Under the pieces are notes generated by a model. That model was not told the DNA's origin. It did not search any database and saw only the letters and a list, made by a program, of their open reading frames with translations. From Amblyornis subalaris (Eukaryota; Chordata; Aves; Passeriformes; Ptilonorhynchidae), in assembly GCA_018881555.1 (NCBI GenBank), contig JACAXG010000025.1, forward strand, positions 2,321,446 through 2,385,445: DNA of 64,000 nucleotides, given 5' to 3'. Below, in pieces: positions 1-13,027 of this stretch. Position 1 is the stretch's first letter; each line of letters opens with the position of its first letter. A program made the position numbers and the translations under genes.

Positions 1-1
1 C

Positions 2-3000
2 CTGGTTGCTTCTGATCTCAAGATTTATGTGCTGGAAGTCACCGGGGCTATCAGGTGAGGACCCTGCAGCAAGTCTGTGAGTGCTAGGTAGTGCCAGCCT
101 GTGCTAGCCTTGCTACCCTTACCCTGGAGGTGTGGTGACAGGCAGAGGCTCTTCTGGCAAACTCCCTGCTGCAGTCTGATGTGGGACAGGAGATGGGGCA
201 GCCTGCTGAAGCTGAGGGCTGTGCTCTGTGATTAGGGGACAACCTGCAGACTGGCTGAAGAAGAGTGACTCTCACTACCTGTCCGATATTTCTCATCTGG
301 AAGTGGGACTCTGCCACCAGAGCTTGCGAGTGGAGTTTGAGAACCCAAAAGCCTCCTACAATCTGCTGATCCGGAACCAAAGCTGCTGTGACCAGTTCCT
401 GCAGACCCTGACAGGTAAGAGTAGAGCTGTAGGGGGGTGGGGGAGAGGATTTGAAAGATTTGCTCTTGGGGAACTATCAGGAGAGCTGTCNTTGGATATA
501 TGTTGGAAATTCACTTCTTGACACCTAGAAAAAAGGCTGGGTGAGAATCCCACTGGCATCATAACTTGCAGCATCTCTCTGAAGACTAGAGAAGCATCCT
601 GAACTGTTATGTACTGCTCTTGGGTTTGCAATAAAAGACATCTACCTTCTCCCGCTCTTCAGATCTCATGCAAGAACTGCCTGCTAAGCACAGAAGTAAG
701 GTGAAGGAAATCCCCACTGTGAAAATGAATCCACAACACTGGCTATGGTAAGATCCTGTGAGAGGCTGGGATTTCAGATGAAAGGGATGTCTGCTTGTCC
801 AGCAGGCCCTGGGAAGCACAGTAGGAGGGTAGCACAGGAGGAGGCATCACTGGAGTGGCAGCCAGGCCTATGTTACAGGCAGCTGTCTCAAATGCCTGCT
901 GCACAGGGGGTTCAACAGACAAGGGAGTGTTATGGGCTGAGCCAGGCAGGACAACTTCAGCTCTTCTGGAACAACCTGAGCAGGATATAATGNAGGGAGA
1001 AAAGGGGGAGGCATAGGGCAGCCTTCTTACTTGCAAGAAGCATTTGGCTCCTAGCTGGCAAGGTCGTAGTCAGAGAACCAGGAGAGGGAGGACTTTGCAT
1101 TATCTAGAAGAGATGAGTCCTTCCCTTCCCCAAGAGGACAGGGAACAGTAGCAAGTTCACAGCAAACCTAGACTGGAAACAGAGTGCTTCCTTACCAGCC
1201 TGCTGTTGTATCTCCTCCAGGCCTCTGCTGGACTCCAAGACCACAGATTCTGCAGCTGCAGATGACCCTTGTTTCTTCTACCTGCTGGCATACCTGATCC
1301 AAGGTACAGGAGATCTCAGTGGCCAGGTGTCCCACACCTTGTGCTGTCTGCTTACATGCTGGTGTTTTCAGTGTAGTCTGTGGGAAAAAGGCTGTGCCGT
1401 TCATCCAGCGGTGAGATGGGGTGGGCACATGCGTGAGGGCTCTTGCTTAGTGTTGGGATGTGTAGGATAGCAGCGTGCTGCTGTACATCCAGTGCATCTC
1501 CCAGCCCTTTTCTACAGGGAAGTCTAGGCTCTAGAGAGCAGTTGGTCTTACACCAGCCTTGGTGACAACTCAGGATGGTTTCTGAGAAGTTAGAGATTAT
1601 CTGAGGGCTGGATCATTGCCCGGATGTGAGGGAAAGATGAGGCATCATAAACACAGCTGGTTTGTGTGAGTTGCTGAAAGGCTCCTTTGTTTGGGAAGAG
1701 AAAAGTAGGTGTCCAGAATCTGAGATTGTAGTACAGGAGCAGCCTACTGGAGCCCATGAAGTTCTATTCCAAGACTTGCTGAAGGACAAATGTGTTAAAC
1801 CTGGGATTTGAGTCTTCAGTGAACAATTCCAGTGTCATCCTAGCTTGGGACACTGAAAAAAGCAACCTAGCTCTTAATCACATTCTGACCAATTTGTTAC
1901 AGCTTTTGCACCCTGGTCACCATTGGCCATTGGGGAGGTATGAGAAGGTGAGGATCAGATCACCTTTATTGGTCTCCTTAAGCTGAACAAATAGTCTGAG
2001 GGAGGGAGAACTTACAGTGCNTTTTTCTTACTCGACCGTTTTCTCCTCTTTTAGAGTATGGTGCCCAAAACTGGACACAGTTCCAGCTGAGATCTCATTA
2101 CCAAGTAGACAGGATTAATTAAACATCTCATTTCTGATATTCCTGCTAATTCCCAAGAGTGAGGTGTGATGAGAAGAGCAACATATTGCTGCATCAGTTT
2201 GTGATCTGCTGTGATCTCAGCCAGTTTTGCTAATGGTTCTCTATTTCTGTGCATCTTATTCCCAAGTTCTAGTGCTTTTGATTTGCATCCACTGAAATAG
2301 CTAGGTTATATTTATGTCCCCTAAAGTTTATCAAAACTACTTTTCTTCCTGCCATACTTATGACGCATCCCAGCTTGGTATTAAACTTTATGTGTGTGCT
2401 CTCTGTTCCACCCACCAGATATCTGCAGCCAGACGAATTCAGGCCAAAAAAGGCAGCCTTTGAGCTGCAGCTGCCAAATTTTAACTAAGGAGTAGTAAAA
2501 TGTTGTTTAAGAGGTCAAAGGACTCAAGTGGATTTTCCTGCCTCATTTGAGGGCATGGGCTGGCCAAGGCTTGCTGGGCAGTGGTCTTTCGTGTTCATAC
2601 TCCTGCAACAATCTTGGATAAGCTAGTCAAGCCCAGGCACATTTCACTACCCTGCTCCCCTCTTCAGTCAGGAAGCTGGATAATGCTGTTCACCCAAGTT
2701 ACTGCTGCTGTAAAGGATTTCCCTAGGGGAGGAATGGAGAGCAAAGCTGGTTCTGTGGTGACTCAGGCTCTCAGCAAAGCCTTTCTTATTCCCTCATATC
2801 CTTTTAGGGGCATCTGCTTTCCCTGTGACCCTGCTGAGTACCCGAAGCATGCTATTTCTGCTGGAGGAGAATCACCAGTGGCAGGTGCAGCCCGCCTTGG
2901 ATGAAGACCATGAGGCAGACATGCCTCCTAGGAGCAACATCCAGTTGAAGGAGAAGCAGCCAATCACCAGTATTAGCAATATCATAACCTATCGCCTCTG

Positions 3001-3471
3001 TCCTTGTGACATCAAGCTGATGCTTTATGATGAGGTAACCGGGAGGTGGTCATGGGATCAAGAGGCTGGGGGCTGATTGTGGTCATGTCCTGTTCCTGCA
3101 AGAGTGTCTTGGGGCTGTGATCTCCCATCCTAATCTAGGGCCTTGCAGCCAGGGTAGCGCAGTGGGAAGTCATGCAAGGGACACTCCACTGCTGGCAGCA
3201 GAGAGGGAGGAGGAGGTCACAGAGGAATTGGAAGAAGCTGGCAGCTGTGCTGGGGGATAGTGGCTCAGGGCTGGTCGGTGCCTTTCAGGCCAGTCTGCTC
3301 ATTTGCCTGCCTCTCTTTCCTCCCTGCCAGGTGCTGAAGGTGGAGAGCACTTGGCACATCCGTACAGAGAGCCCTGAGCTCCTGGTAGAGCTGGTGGAGT
3401 GGATCCGCAGGCCCTGGGAGGAGATGTTCTCAATCGAGCTCCGCAAGGCTATGTACGAGGCACTGGAGTGA
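2..3471 (+). CDS. STK11IP: STK11IP (LKB1-interacting protein 1), C-terminal exons, 5' end outside window
   Basis: Six exons join in frame: 2-54, 236-414, 663-747, 1221-1303, 2808-3034 and 3331-3471, each with GT donor and AG acceptor; TGA is at 3469. Together they encode about 255 residues of a C-terminal region. The order of short motifs (IRNQSCCDQFLQTL, MNPQHWLWPLL, KEKQPITSISNI, LMLYDEV, RRPWEEMFSIELR, then EALE at the end) matches my memory of the human STK11IP tail, including the near-terminal PWEE-FSI-LR block. Family knowledge: STK11IP is a leucine-rich-repeat protein that binds the kinase LKB1/STK11 and acts at endosomes/lysosomes. The LRR N-terminus lies left of position 1. It is transcribed toward the connexin and INHA, opposite to the orientation expected from human synteny. 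Identification rests on remembered similarity; a protein search would settle it. Confidence 0.8.
2055..2330 (-). mobile_element. Old CR1-like LINE remnant in STK11IP intron 4
   Basis: The + strand reads GTGCCCAAAACTGGACACAG followed by a CAGCTGAGATCTCATTACC-like stretch, then CCTGCTAATTCCCAAGAG and CAGTTTGTGATCTGCTGTGA. These words, in this order, are those of the reverse complement of sauropsid CR1/L3 elements, so the LINE lies on the minus strand. It is diverged and 5'-truncated, with no coding capacity. Edges are approximate. A RepeatMasker run would confirm the family. Confidence 0.55.
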
Positions 3472-4180
3472 GCCTGCTGGCTGCAGACAAGCGGGACTTG
3501 GAGTCAGGAGTGCTGCTGTGCCAGCAATGGTGCACAAGTGTCTCCCACTCCCATCTGACCTTGCTGTTCTGTGGCCTCTGCTTTCCACTCTACTCTTGCC
3601 CCTGGCCCTTTTTGGTGAGTAAGGGGGAGCACGCAATGGTTCAGACTGCACAGTCATTCACTTGCACTGGACCAGCCATGGAAGGAGAAGGCGGAGGGTG
3701 TTCCCTGTAATACTGCGTATAAGCTACCCAAAGGCAGTCAGGTGCTGTGGTCTTTCTAGCAGGTGCATTTGCTGCCTTCCTAGTTGTCTCAGGACAGCTA
3801 TCATTATATGATGATTTTTTTTTCCTCTCCCTCCTTCTTGTCCATGGTTTCCCTAAAGCTACCTGCTTCAAACAGGAGCCTGATTGCACAAGGGGATGAG
3901 GCATGTTGTACACAACCCCACAGAGAGCCCTTACCTGTCTGCTTGGAGGGGCACGGCTCAGTCTGCTGCTGTAGTCTTTCACTGTCACTGGGGAGGAAGG
4001 AGCCTCGAGGTTCTCAGCACAGAAATGTGTTGCTCATTGCTTAGGGGTCAGGACCTTGAATGGCACCAGCAGGTATAAGCGAGGCTTAGGCTTTTTCTGA
4101 GCAGTCCAAAAGCAAGAGTCTATTTTAACATGAGTTTTACTATTTTCTATTGTAATAAAAGCTTATATTTATTGAATTGT
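3472..4180 (+). other. STK11IP: STK11IP 3' UTR with poly(A) signal
   Basis: This stretch follows the STK11IP stop codon and contains no further exon. A canonical AATAAA lies at 4154-4159, in an AT-rich stretch followed by a T/GT-rich sequence near 4185-4205 as expected of a cleavage site. The 3' UTR would be about 0.7 kb. Confidence 0.7.
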
Positions 4181-4199
4181 CATGTTTTCCTTGTTTAAT

Positions 4200-7100
4200 G
4201 CTTTTGCAGTGCTGTAATGTCTTTGTAAGGTGTTCCATACTAGCTTTGCTGCTGCCTCAAGGGTTCCCCAACATCTCACAGGGTTCAAGCCATTCTCCCC
4301 TTCCTGTTTAGGGTGGGTGCCAATGGGCTGCTAGGCTAGTCTTCTTCACCTGCCTGGTTTCCAGGCAGCAACAAAGGAATGAGATCCAAACAGGATTAGA
4401 CACACACCAGGTACTGGTTGTATTGTTCTCCTTTGACAATTGCCCTCAGGTGGGTGTCCTGTGGCCTTCCAGCCCCAGAACATTGCTTACTGACTGCACA
4501 GGCCCTCAGAGGCTTGCCTCTCTCAGGAGCTGTTGTTGCTGTGGCTGTGGAGGTGGGAGTACCTGCCTCTAAGTTCTTCCCTGTACGAGGCTTTACCTTG
4601 TCTCAACCGCTCCTGCCCAGAGTTAAATGCAGCTCAAAAAACGCTGCTGCCTGGCTAGGGCTTGCTATGTCATAGGGTCTCTGCCCCTGCCCAGTGAAGA
4701 GCAAGGAGACATACTGTGCGTGGTGTTTTGATGCAGTTGAAGCTCCCTGTGGGNGTGGGCAGAAATGGACCTGTTACATTGAGGTGCTGCCAGGTGGGAT
4801 CTGATAGCCCAAGCAGGGACCTTCACTGATGGTAGCTTTTCCCAGAACAGTGTCTCTGTCTTGCTATGAGTGTTCAGCCCAGATTCAGGGCACGTTTTCT
4901 GACTGTTCAATCCTTGGTGACAATCCTATATTTTATGTTGATGTGATCTTGATTTTTATAAAGATGGGTATTTGATATTTAGTGACCTGATGCCTGTTGT
5001 CTTTGGATACTGAATATGGCAGCTCTTCGCAACAGCCTCTGTGACATTCGAACTTCCCACATGCCCAAAGTTGGTGTCTGTGGCTTCAGTTTCTGTCATC
5101 GAGAAAACAGCAGACTTGATCCCACTGCATCCTGCTGCTCCCCTGGACAGATGTGATAAAGTTTCCCTCCCTGCTCAAACCCGTTTATGCCATCCTCCTA
5201 GTCTTAGGAAAGTGGGAAGTTCAGTTTGCATTCTGTCTGAAGGCCACCTCACAGCACACTGTTTTATGCTTTCTGGGAATCACTGTACTATTGGATATTC
5301 TCCTGTCACTTCCAGAGGCATTTGAGTAGCTGAAGGCCCTCAGTGGCCGATATTTTTATCTAACCTTCTCTAGACTTGATTGACAAGATCTGTACTGTCT
5401 TGAGGCAGATGTCACAATGCATCCCACTTTCTCCCCTTTTCTTCAATCAGCATATGGCTGGTGCTCTCTGTTCTTTCGGAGCATTCGCAGATCTTAAGTG
5501 GGAGTGAGCTCAGTCTCCAGCTTTGTCTGGGGGAAGGACTCTCAGAGAGCTGAGCCAGTAAACACCAGTTTTATGTCTTCATGTTGCCATTTAAGGAGCT
5601 TGTGTAAGTTCTGTCTTCACCTTCTATAGCTGCGTTTTTCACAAAGAACAAGAGTCGAATTTGGAGTTACTGGACCAGCCCGTTGACGTCTCTTCTGCCC
5701 AAGCTGATCCCTTTGAGAAAACTCATCCCTGGAGCTCGCTTTTCTGATTCTAGCCAAGCTGCACCTTTTCCACTCCAGTGTCTGGGTATGTGTTGAGGGG
5801 CCTGACAAAGCGTGGACTGCCAGAATCAAAGATTTTGGTTGTGTGCCTTTCCATAGCTCTTCTCAAGCTCTTCCCACTTTTTACTTCAGAAGTGACTATG
5901 CATTTGCTTCTGCTGTGCTGGTCTGTGCTCTCAGCTCAGCACTAGCCTCTTGGTCCTGTTAACAGCTCCCTGCTTTTCTGCATTCCTTTGGCTGCTGTGC
6001 TGATGGGGAAGCTCACGTGTGCTGCCACAACCTGTCTCCTGCCTCCTCATGAAACACTTGCTTTTTTTCTCCTTAGCATTTTGTCCTGGTTATTACAGAT
6101 TAACCCCTTGGTGGTTACTCCATGACCACAAATGCTTTGCTGTAGGGCCTCTCGCACCTGGTGCAGTGATTACATTAACTGGTCTCATTGCATCAGCTGG
6201 GTGTGTGCAAGGGCTCCCCTGACACTCTGCCACTCCAGCACTGGAGGCATCCCACTGATGGCTGTGTAGGAGAGCTGGGGTTTGCAGAAAGGTGGAATAA
6301 CTACTGAACCAGCTGCAGATATCTTCTGCCTGTCTCAGTTTTGATTATGCAGTCCCCCAGCTGTGCTCTTAAACAATCTGGATTTTCCTCCTTCTTCCTC
6401 TCTCTTTCTGGGTGCACTTGGCTCTAGTGCTCAGCTGCTAGCACAGAGCAAGGCTGGTCTGAATCTCAGTGTTTCCCTGCCCATGCCTGCCTGGAGCAGT
6501 ATGTTCTCGAGGTGTATATAGCTGGAGGGATTCCCAGGCTGGGGTGGCCATAGGGCGCTGGAGACAGGCTGCAGGCAGCCATGGGCTCAGGCGGGCCATT
6601 ACCATGAGCCAGAAGCTACCACCTCTTCTCCACAGGCACATACCAGCCCTGCCTTACTCTGCTGTTCAACTCATCGATGAAAATTATGCCTTCAGTCATG
6701 GGTTTGGCTATTTCAGTGGTTCCTGCTGCATCCCTCTGCCCTCTTAAGCAGTACTGCCTTGACCATACACAGCTTGTGGGTTAGCTGTCAGCCCCCTTGC
6801 ACTAATGTTGAACTAGCAAAGCCTGGTGACTGGAGTGACTGTTCATTTACTTCTAGCAGAACATCCCTGCTGGCTTCATCTGCAGGGGACTTGAGATACA
6901 GCAGCAAAGGGCACATGTTCCTTGTGGCTCATGGACCTGTCTGGCCAGCTTCATTCCTCCAAGGTGCCAATGCTCCTTAGCCAGCATACAGAGCACTGTC
7001 TGGGGGCCGTGTAAACCCCTTCCCTGTGGGTTGCCCTCCAGTTTGGCTGGCAGGGGAAGAGCAGCCAACACACGCTGGGCTCAAGTGCCATGTGTGGTGC

Positions 7101-10080
7101 TGGCAGAAGTCAGCACCCAGGAAGTGTGAAGGACACCCTAGCATGAGAGAGGTGAGCAGGGGCTGTGCTGTGTACCCCTCACTGTGCTGCACAATCAAGC
7201 AAGGGGACTTTATTTTAAAGCCATCTCAGCCTTCTCTCAGCCTGTGTTGGAGAGCACGGTCATTGCCCTTTGTGCTCTTGCGACGGAGTGTGCCTCTGCC
7301 TGTTATCAGAGGGTTATTAAGCTAGTTATGGAGCTGTCCTGTATCAGGACAAACAGTCCCTAACAGAGCTGTCTGCTCCCTGTCCCAGTGCCCAGTTGTT
7401 TAATCTGGGAAGAGTGTGTTTGCTGCCGGGGACCCGTGCTGCCTACCTGCAGTGCTGCCTGCTCGGCCCTGCTTGGGGAGGGTGGAGCTGCTTCCTCANC
7501 TGCTGCTACCTGCCAGCCAGACATGGTCCCTGTCGCCCCACAGCGAACATGCCCAGGGCGTGCAGCCCTGCCATCTGCCCCACTGCCACTGTCCCGGGAA
7601 GCAGAGGCAGTCATAGCAGGGCCCAGCCCGTCCCGCTCAGTTGATCATAGCAGAAACTGAGGCTGCTATCGAGAGCCAGACTGGGCCCTGCACCCTCCCT
7701 GCACCCTCTGTCTGGCAGCTGAGGCAGGGTCTGGCAGTGGAGTCTCAGAGGGTGCCTCTATTGCAGCACTCTGACTGAACAGTAAGGAAGGACTGCTTAC
7801 ACAAGCTCTTGCCATGTCCCTCCTGAGCTGTAGCGCTTGTCCCAGAACTGGANGTTCTCTTTAGCCCTGTGCTTATACTCCCTCTCAGCCACTATCCCCT
7901 CTATTACCAGCTCCCCTTGCTCTTGCTGGGCTGTGCAGCCACCCTGCCATGACTCTGCCCCACAGACTCAGTGGTTTGGGGCTGATCCTGTTTTTTGCGG
8001 TTGGTGACAGNGCCCGTTTCCTCTGCAAAGCTGATCCTTAAGCCAGACCCCCCAAGGCTGCTGGTCTGTACATCCTTCCTGCCCACTATGCTCTGTCAGC
8101 CTCAGCTGATGTGGAAAGGGATGAGGGTGGGTAACACCCTTTGTCAACTGTGTTCCTTTCCCGGATAATGTGGGTTTTCCCTCTGCCCCAGTCTGAAAGG
8201 GTGATGCCTCTGTGGGCATTTGGGTGTTGCAAGCTCAGGAAAAGGGTAGAGCCCGGGAACACCCACGGCACCATCACAGGGGAAACTGGAGGGCTCTGAC
8301 GCCAATGGCCGGATGCTGACAAGCACAGTAATGCCTGTCCATGGGGTGTGCGACACCAGCCCCTGGGCCTGGCCTCCCAAGGCAATCGCTGCCCTGCAGC
8401 CCAGGCATGGTCAGAGCTGTGCTGTGTAAAATTGCTGTGGCAGTGGTGCCTGACCCCAGCCCAACAAGCAGCTTCATTCTGGGTACAATGGCTTCAGTTT
8501 GCAGTGCCCCAGGGGTCACACTCACCAGTTCAATGGGAGGCTGATGAAATGGAGGCTTGTTCTTAATGGGCTGAGCACCAGAGTCAAAGGGTCACATAGG
8601 TCCCTTACCCCTGGCAAGCTGTTCGGCTGCTTGGGGTTGAAGCCAGGCTGCAGGCGAGCTTTCCAGGCTGGAAGCACTTGAAAACAAGTGGTTACTGTGG
8701 GGAAAGCCACAAGTCACTTTAACTGCCAGGCAAAAGCAGGAGGTTCAACGTGTGCTGCTTGACCTCCCCAGAATGCTGGAATGCTGTCCTCGTGCTGGTG
8801 GCCCCCTGCCCTGCTCCAGCCTGGCAGGCACCTGCTCCTGGTGGCACTGCAGGTGCCACCTCCCTGCAGCCTTGGGTTTCATTTCTGGCCCTGAAGGCTT
8901 CCCTACATTCTTCCAAAAGCTTGAGTTTCTGTGCTCGGCTTGCTCTTTTCCTGCATCAACCTCTTCCTGTTTCTCCTGGCCTGGGATGGAGATTGTGACC
9001 AGTGTCTGTGCTTGACCTAGAACATGCTTTTCCCTTCCAGAAATGTTAATGCCGCAGTTGCATGCATGAGAACAGGATTCAATGGAAAGTATTTCTTCAT
9101 GTTCAAGGGGTCAAATGCCCTTCCTTTTGCTGCAGCTCTCCCTCCCAGTGATAGGGCTTAAGCTATAACCTGGGACTGACCCATCCATGAGCTGGGGAGA
9201 AGGAAGGATTGAGCAAGAGAGCCCAAAGTGGGGTCCTTTTCCCCAGCCTCTTGTGCACACACCTGCATCTATGTCAGGGTGCAGAATGCTGCTTTGAGGG
9301 GCTCCAGCTGCCCTGCCATGTAAGAGCACCAAGCCTGTGCCTGGGCTGTGTGGGTGCTGGTACAATGCCGTGGTGGCATTGCTGATTTAGAGAAGCAGCA
9401 GAATAACCAAGAACACACACGGGATGTGATGGCCACACTCCCCGTACCTGTCCTTGCCCCAGCCTCGTGGCCTCAGCCCTCCCCTTGCCAGCTCCCGGTG
9501 CTGCACCCAAGTGCCGGTTCATGGAAACCCTCCTGCAGAAGGAGCACGTGTTTCAGTAAGTAGAAGCAGTGCTTCACGAGCTTACACTGGCACCAGCTTG
9601 CCCATGACTATTCGGGTTGTGCAAGACTGCTCAGCATCCCTCCTCATCCCCAGACAACGGGGCCCAGGACGTCATGGGTGTGGTTGGCCCAACGTGGAGA
9701 CTCAGCCCCAACAAAATTCCCACAGAGCCAATTTTAGCAGTACCGAAAGTGAGTGGCCGGGGTGCTAAGGTGAAAGGACAGTGCAGGGCTCCAGGGTGGT
9801 GACTCAAAGCCACCGCTGCCATTGTGCTCGCCTTGGCGACGCAGTGGTGATTCTAAGGCCACATCTGGAGGTGCTGAATGTTCAGCCCGGTCCTGCTGCA
9901 GGAACCCGCCCTGGGACGCGAGAAGCTTCAAAAGGTTTGAGGCACATTCCCANCACACGGGCACGTCTTGCTCTGCGTTCCCACCGTGTGTGGGGCCACT
10001 TCTCTGTGCCACCGGGTCTCTCCTTTCTTCCACCCTCGCTCTCCACTGGGAGGGGAAGATTAATATAAGGGACAGGAGGT
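4200..10080. other. Intergenic interval, no gene recognised
   Basis: About 5.9 kb between the STK11IP poly(A) site and the CpG island of the connexin gene. All open frames are short, overlap on both strands and lack splice-consistent neighbours or known motifs. Base composition is mixed, with AT-richer parts around 4.9-5.6 kb. I see no RNA gene or clear repeat; an old degraded transposon in 4.9-5.6 kb cannot be excluded. Confidence 0.5.
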
Positions 10081-10089
10081 TATTGTGCA

Positions 10090-10800
10090 GGAGACTCTCA
10101 TGGCCGCAGCGGGGGCCCCGTCCTCTACCCCTGCGGCCGGACTCAGCCCCGAACACACCGCGGGCAGAGCCGCACCCGCGGTTCGGAACGTCCCCCTGCG
10201 GCGGGCAGGGAGCCTCCGCTTCGCTCCGCTTCCCGGGAGCAGCCTCCTGGGAGCCAAGGGCTGCGCGGGGGCGCGGGGCGGAGAGCGAAGGCCGGTCAGC
10301 CGGCGGCTGGATGGAGCTGCTGGGGCGGGAGCTGCCTCTGGGCGAGTTTTGGCCGGCGCCGGCCCCCGCCCGCAGCCCTGCGCGGCCTCCCAAGCCGCGG
10401 GCGGGGAGGACCGAGGGCGGCACCGCCCGACGGGCTCAGGACGGGCCGGAGCGGGGCGGGCCGGGGCCGCAGCTCCGCGCCGCGTGGCGCGGCCGCCGCT
10501 CGGAGCCGAGCGGTCGGTGCGGAGCGGGGCTCGGAGCGGGGCACGCGGCGCGGAGCGGGGCGGGGGTGCGGAGCGGAGCGGAGCGGGGCGGTCGGTACGC
10601 ACCGGCGGGCGGGCGGGCGGGCGCGGGGCGGGGCGGCCCCGGGCCCCTTTGTTCGGCGGGAGGCGGCGGCGCGCCGCCCCGCCGCTTTGTCCGCCGCTGC
10701 CGGCGGGAGCCGCTCCTCCCGGTGCGCCGTGAGTGGGGCCAGGGAGCGGGGGACTGCGGGAGGAAGCGGGGCCGTGGGGCCGTGGGGCAGGGGCAGGCAG
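10090..10800 (+). promoter_or_regulatory. CpG island, probable promoter and non-coding first exon of the connexin gene
   Basis: Very GC- and CpG-rich block with many GGGCGG/CCGCCC Sp1-type boxes and a degenerate GCGGAGCGGGGC tandem array (about 10510-10600), then a GCGG(GCGG)n run near 10609. A strong donor CC|GTGAGT occurs at 10728/10729. Its natural partner is the acceptor TTTCCTGCAG at 13001-13002 just before the connexin start codon, giving a first exon that is wholly 5' UTR, a common connexin gene structure. Exon 1's start and the splice pairing are inferred; RNA-seq or CAGE reads would test them. Confidence 0.6.
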
Positions 10801-11115
10801 GTGGGCAGGCGACGGTACCCCGGGCGGCGGGAGCCCCAGCCGTGGGCTGGGGCCACGGGCAGGAGGGATCGGGGGGCAGGGGGTCTCGGACAGGCGGGGG
10901 GCAGCTGGGCTGGAGGCCCTCGGGGTGCTGGAGTCAGTGGGATCGGGGACCCTGGGAAGGCTGAGGTTGAGAGGTGGGTCCCCAGGGTGGCAGTGGTCAG
11001 TGGGACGGGGGTTCCCTGGCTGGGCAGGGGCCGGTGAGCCCCAGGGAGGGGTGCCTGCTGCTGTGCTCCTGGGCAGGGCGTACTGGGGGCCCTGGACATG
11101 GCAGGCAGGGGCAGA

Positions 11116-11194
11116 GGGGACTGGGGGCCCCACGTGAGGGGACTGGGATCCCCACGTGAGGGGACTGGGATCCCCATGTGAGGGGACTGGGATC
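11116..11194. repeat. 22-bp minisatellite carrying CACGTG E-boxes
   Basis: Three tandem copies of a 22-bp unit beginning GGGGACTGGG and ending in CACGTGA (third copy CATGTGA), plus a partial fourth copy. Each unit contains a near-palindrome, CCCCACGTGAGGGG across the junction. It lies in the inferred first intron of the connexin gene. Confidence 0.85.
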
Positions 11195-13027
11195 GGTAGG
11201 GCTGAGGAGTAGGTGTAGGGCCCAGCCAAGGTATGCGGCGCTAGTCCTGACACCCAGCATGGCCGGGAGGCTCTGGGTGGCTGTGCCCCTTCAAAAGCTG
11301 GGCTCTGGCCACCTGCCCTGGGTGGGTGAGAGGCTGCCGGCAGGTCAGTGCTGCCCTGGCCATGCCCACTGCTGCTGCCATCCCACGCTGCCAGCCATCC
11401 CTGTGCCACGCTTCCATGACCACCACAGCAATGCCACCCTGTGTTTTTGCTTTCCTTGGGCTTGCTGCCTCCTGGGACTGCCCTCCTGCCTCATCTCCTC
11501 ACCTTGTTCTCTCCCCCAGTCCCTCACCGGGGTGCCAGGGCAGTGTGCTGCTGCAGACTAGGGCTAAAGGCAGCACAAAGCATCCGCCTTCCAGGGAGGT
11601 GGTGGAGGAGAGGGCCTTGCACCTGCGAGACAGGACAGCAGTGAGACCTTGCAGGCCGTACAGCCACAGGAGGGTGGTGGCCCTCATGAGCTGGGTTTGG
11701 GTCCCTGGTGCCAGCCTGTGCCACCTCCCACAGCAAGAGCATGTCCCCAGCATGGGTTCTTGTGCTGGAGGGACTCTTCTGCTTAGGTGAGGTTGGTCAG
11801 GAGGCAGGCTGAGCTTAGCCTGAAAGATCCTCTTATTCTGGACAATAGTGGTGTGAGTACAGCACCTGTCATCATCTGCAGGGACAGGCCTGAGATGATG
11901 GGATGGGGCTGGCAGGGACNCTGGGGGCTCTTTGGAGACACATACCCTCTGCTCGCCCTGAGCCAGCCCTGTCACCTGCTGCCCTTGCTTGCATCATCTC
12001 ATGCACAAGCTGCTGAAACCAGGGTTGGCAGTGGGTGACTCCTCGTGTCTTCTTTGGCCGGGAAATGCGACGTGGTCCTTGTAATTTCCTCCCCAGTCTC
12101 TGGTGTCACGTTCTTTGCCAGGGCTTTGTGAAATCCTTCGCTGCCCCACACTGCTCCTTGCTATCACTGTCCTGCGTCCTGTTCCATCCCCCCTGCCAGC
12201 CCTTGCCGTTGAGCTGCAGGGTGCTCTGAGCACTGGCCACTGCGGGCTTTAGAGGCTTAGGGTCCTGCAGGAGAGAGGGCGCAGCACAAAGGTTCGGTGG
12301 GGCAGTGATGCTGCATCTCTGCTGGCCCTTGTGGGAGAGCTCTGAGTGCAGAGGACCTGGCTTGTGAGAACGTGGTGGGGGATGCTGCTCAGAGGACCTG
12401 CACCCCTCAGCCAGGGCTCAGGGCTGGCAGCTGCAGTGGGCCAGTGGAGCTGCTGTGTATTGCCTTCCTCCAAGCGGTCTCTGGACCCCCGTGAGGGGGA
12501 TGTGGGTGTGGGTGCTGTCTCAGGGTGTGACGCTGGTTGGGGACCTGCCCAGTGCCAGGTGACAAATGGGTGCTGTGGCACCGGGGGCGGAGGAAGTCGT
12601 TCTACCCCTGCTGGTTCCCTCACAGTCCCCAGCTGGTGCTGCCCTGTGCTGACATGTTTACTCTGGCTGTGACTGTGCTGACTCTTCCCCTAGATGTGTC
12701 CCTGCAGGGGACCAGGACTTCCCAGCCTTTCCCTGGGCCCCCTCCGCCCACCTGACTGGCGACAGGGAGGGAGCAGGATGCAGATGGGAGCACAAGGAGG
12801 CGGTGCTGGGTAGGGGATAAAGTTTTGGGGAGAGAACGTCCTGAGTAGGGCTGTGTTTGTGGGTCTGTGGGTAAGGGAAGGGACACGTTGGTGCTGGGAG
12901 AGGGAGCGAGACAGAGCTGGCCTGGCAGCTGGTGGACTGCAGGGTCCTGGTGAGGTGCATGCAGATTTGCTTAGTGCCTGTTTGCCTGCCCCTTTCCTGC
13001 AGGGTTTGAGTCAACTGCCTTGCCAGG

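Noticed and set aside
10060..11409. A 449-codon open frame on the minus strand over the connexin CpG island, with overlapping long + frames (9822-10964, 10085-10732)
   Set aside because: Extreme GC lacks stop codons in all frames; the translations are low-complexity Pro/Ala/Arg/Gly on both strands, with no domain.
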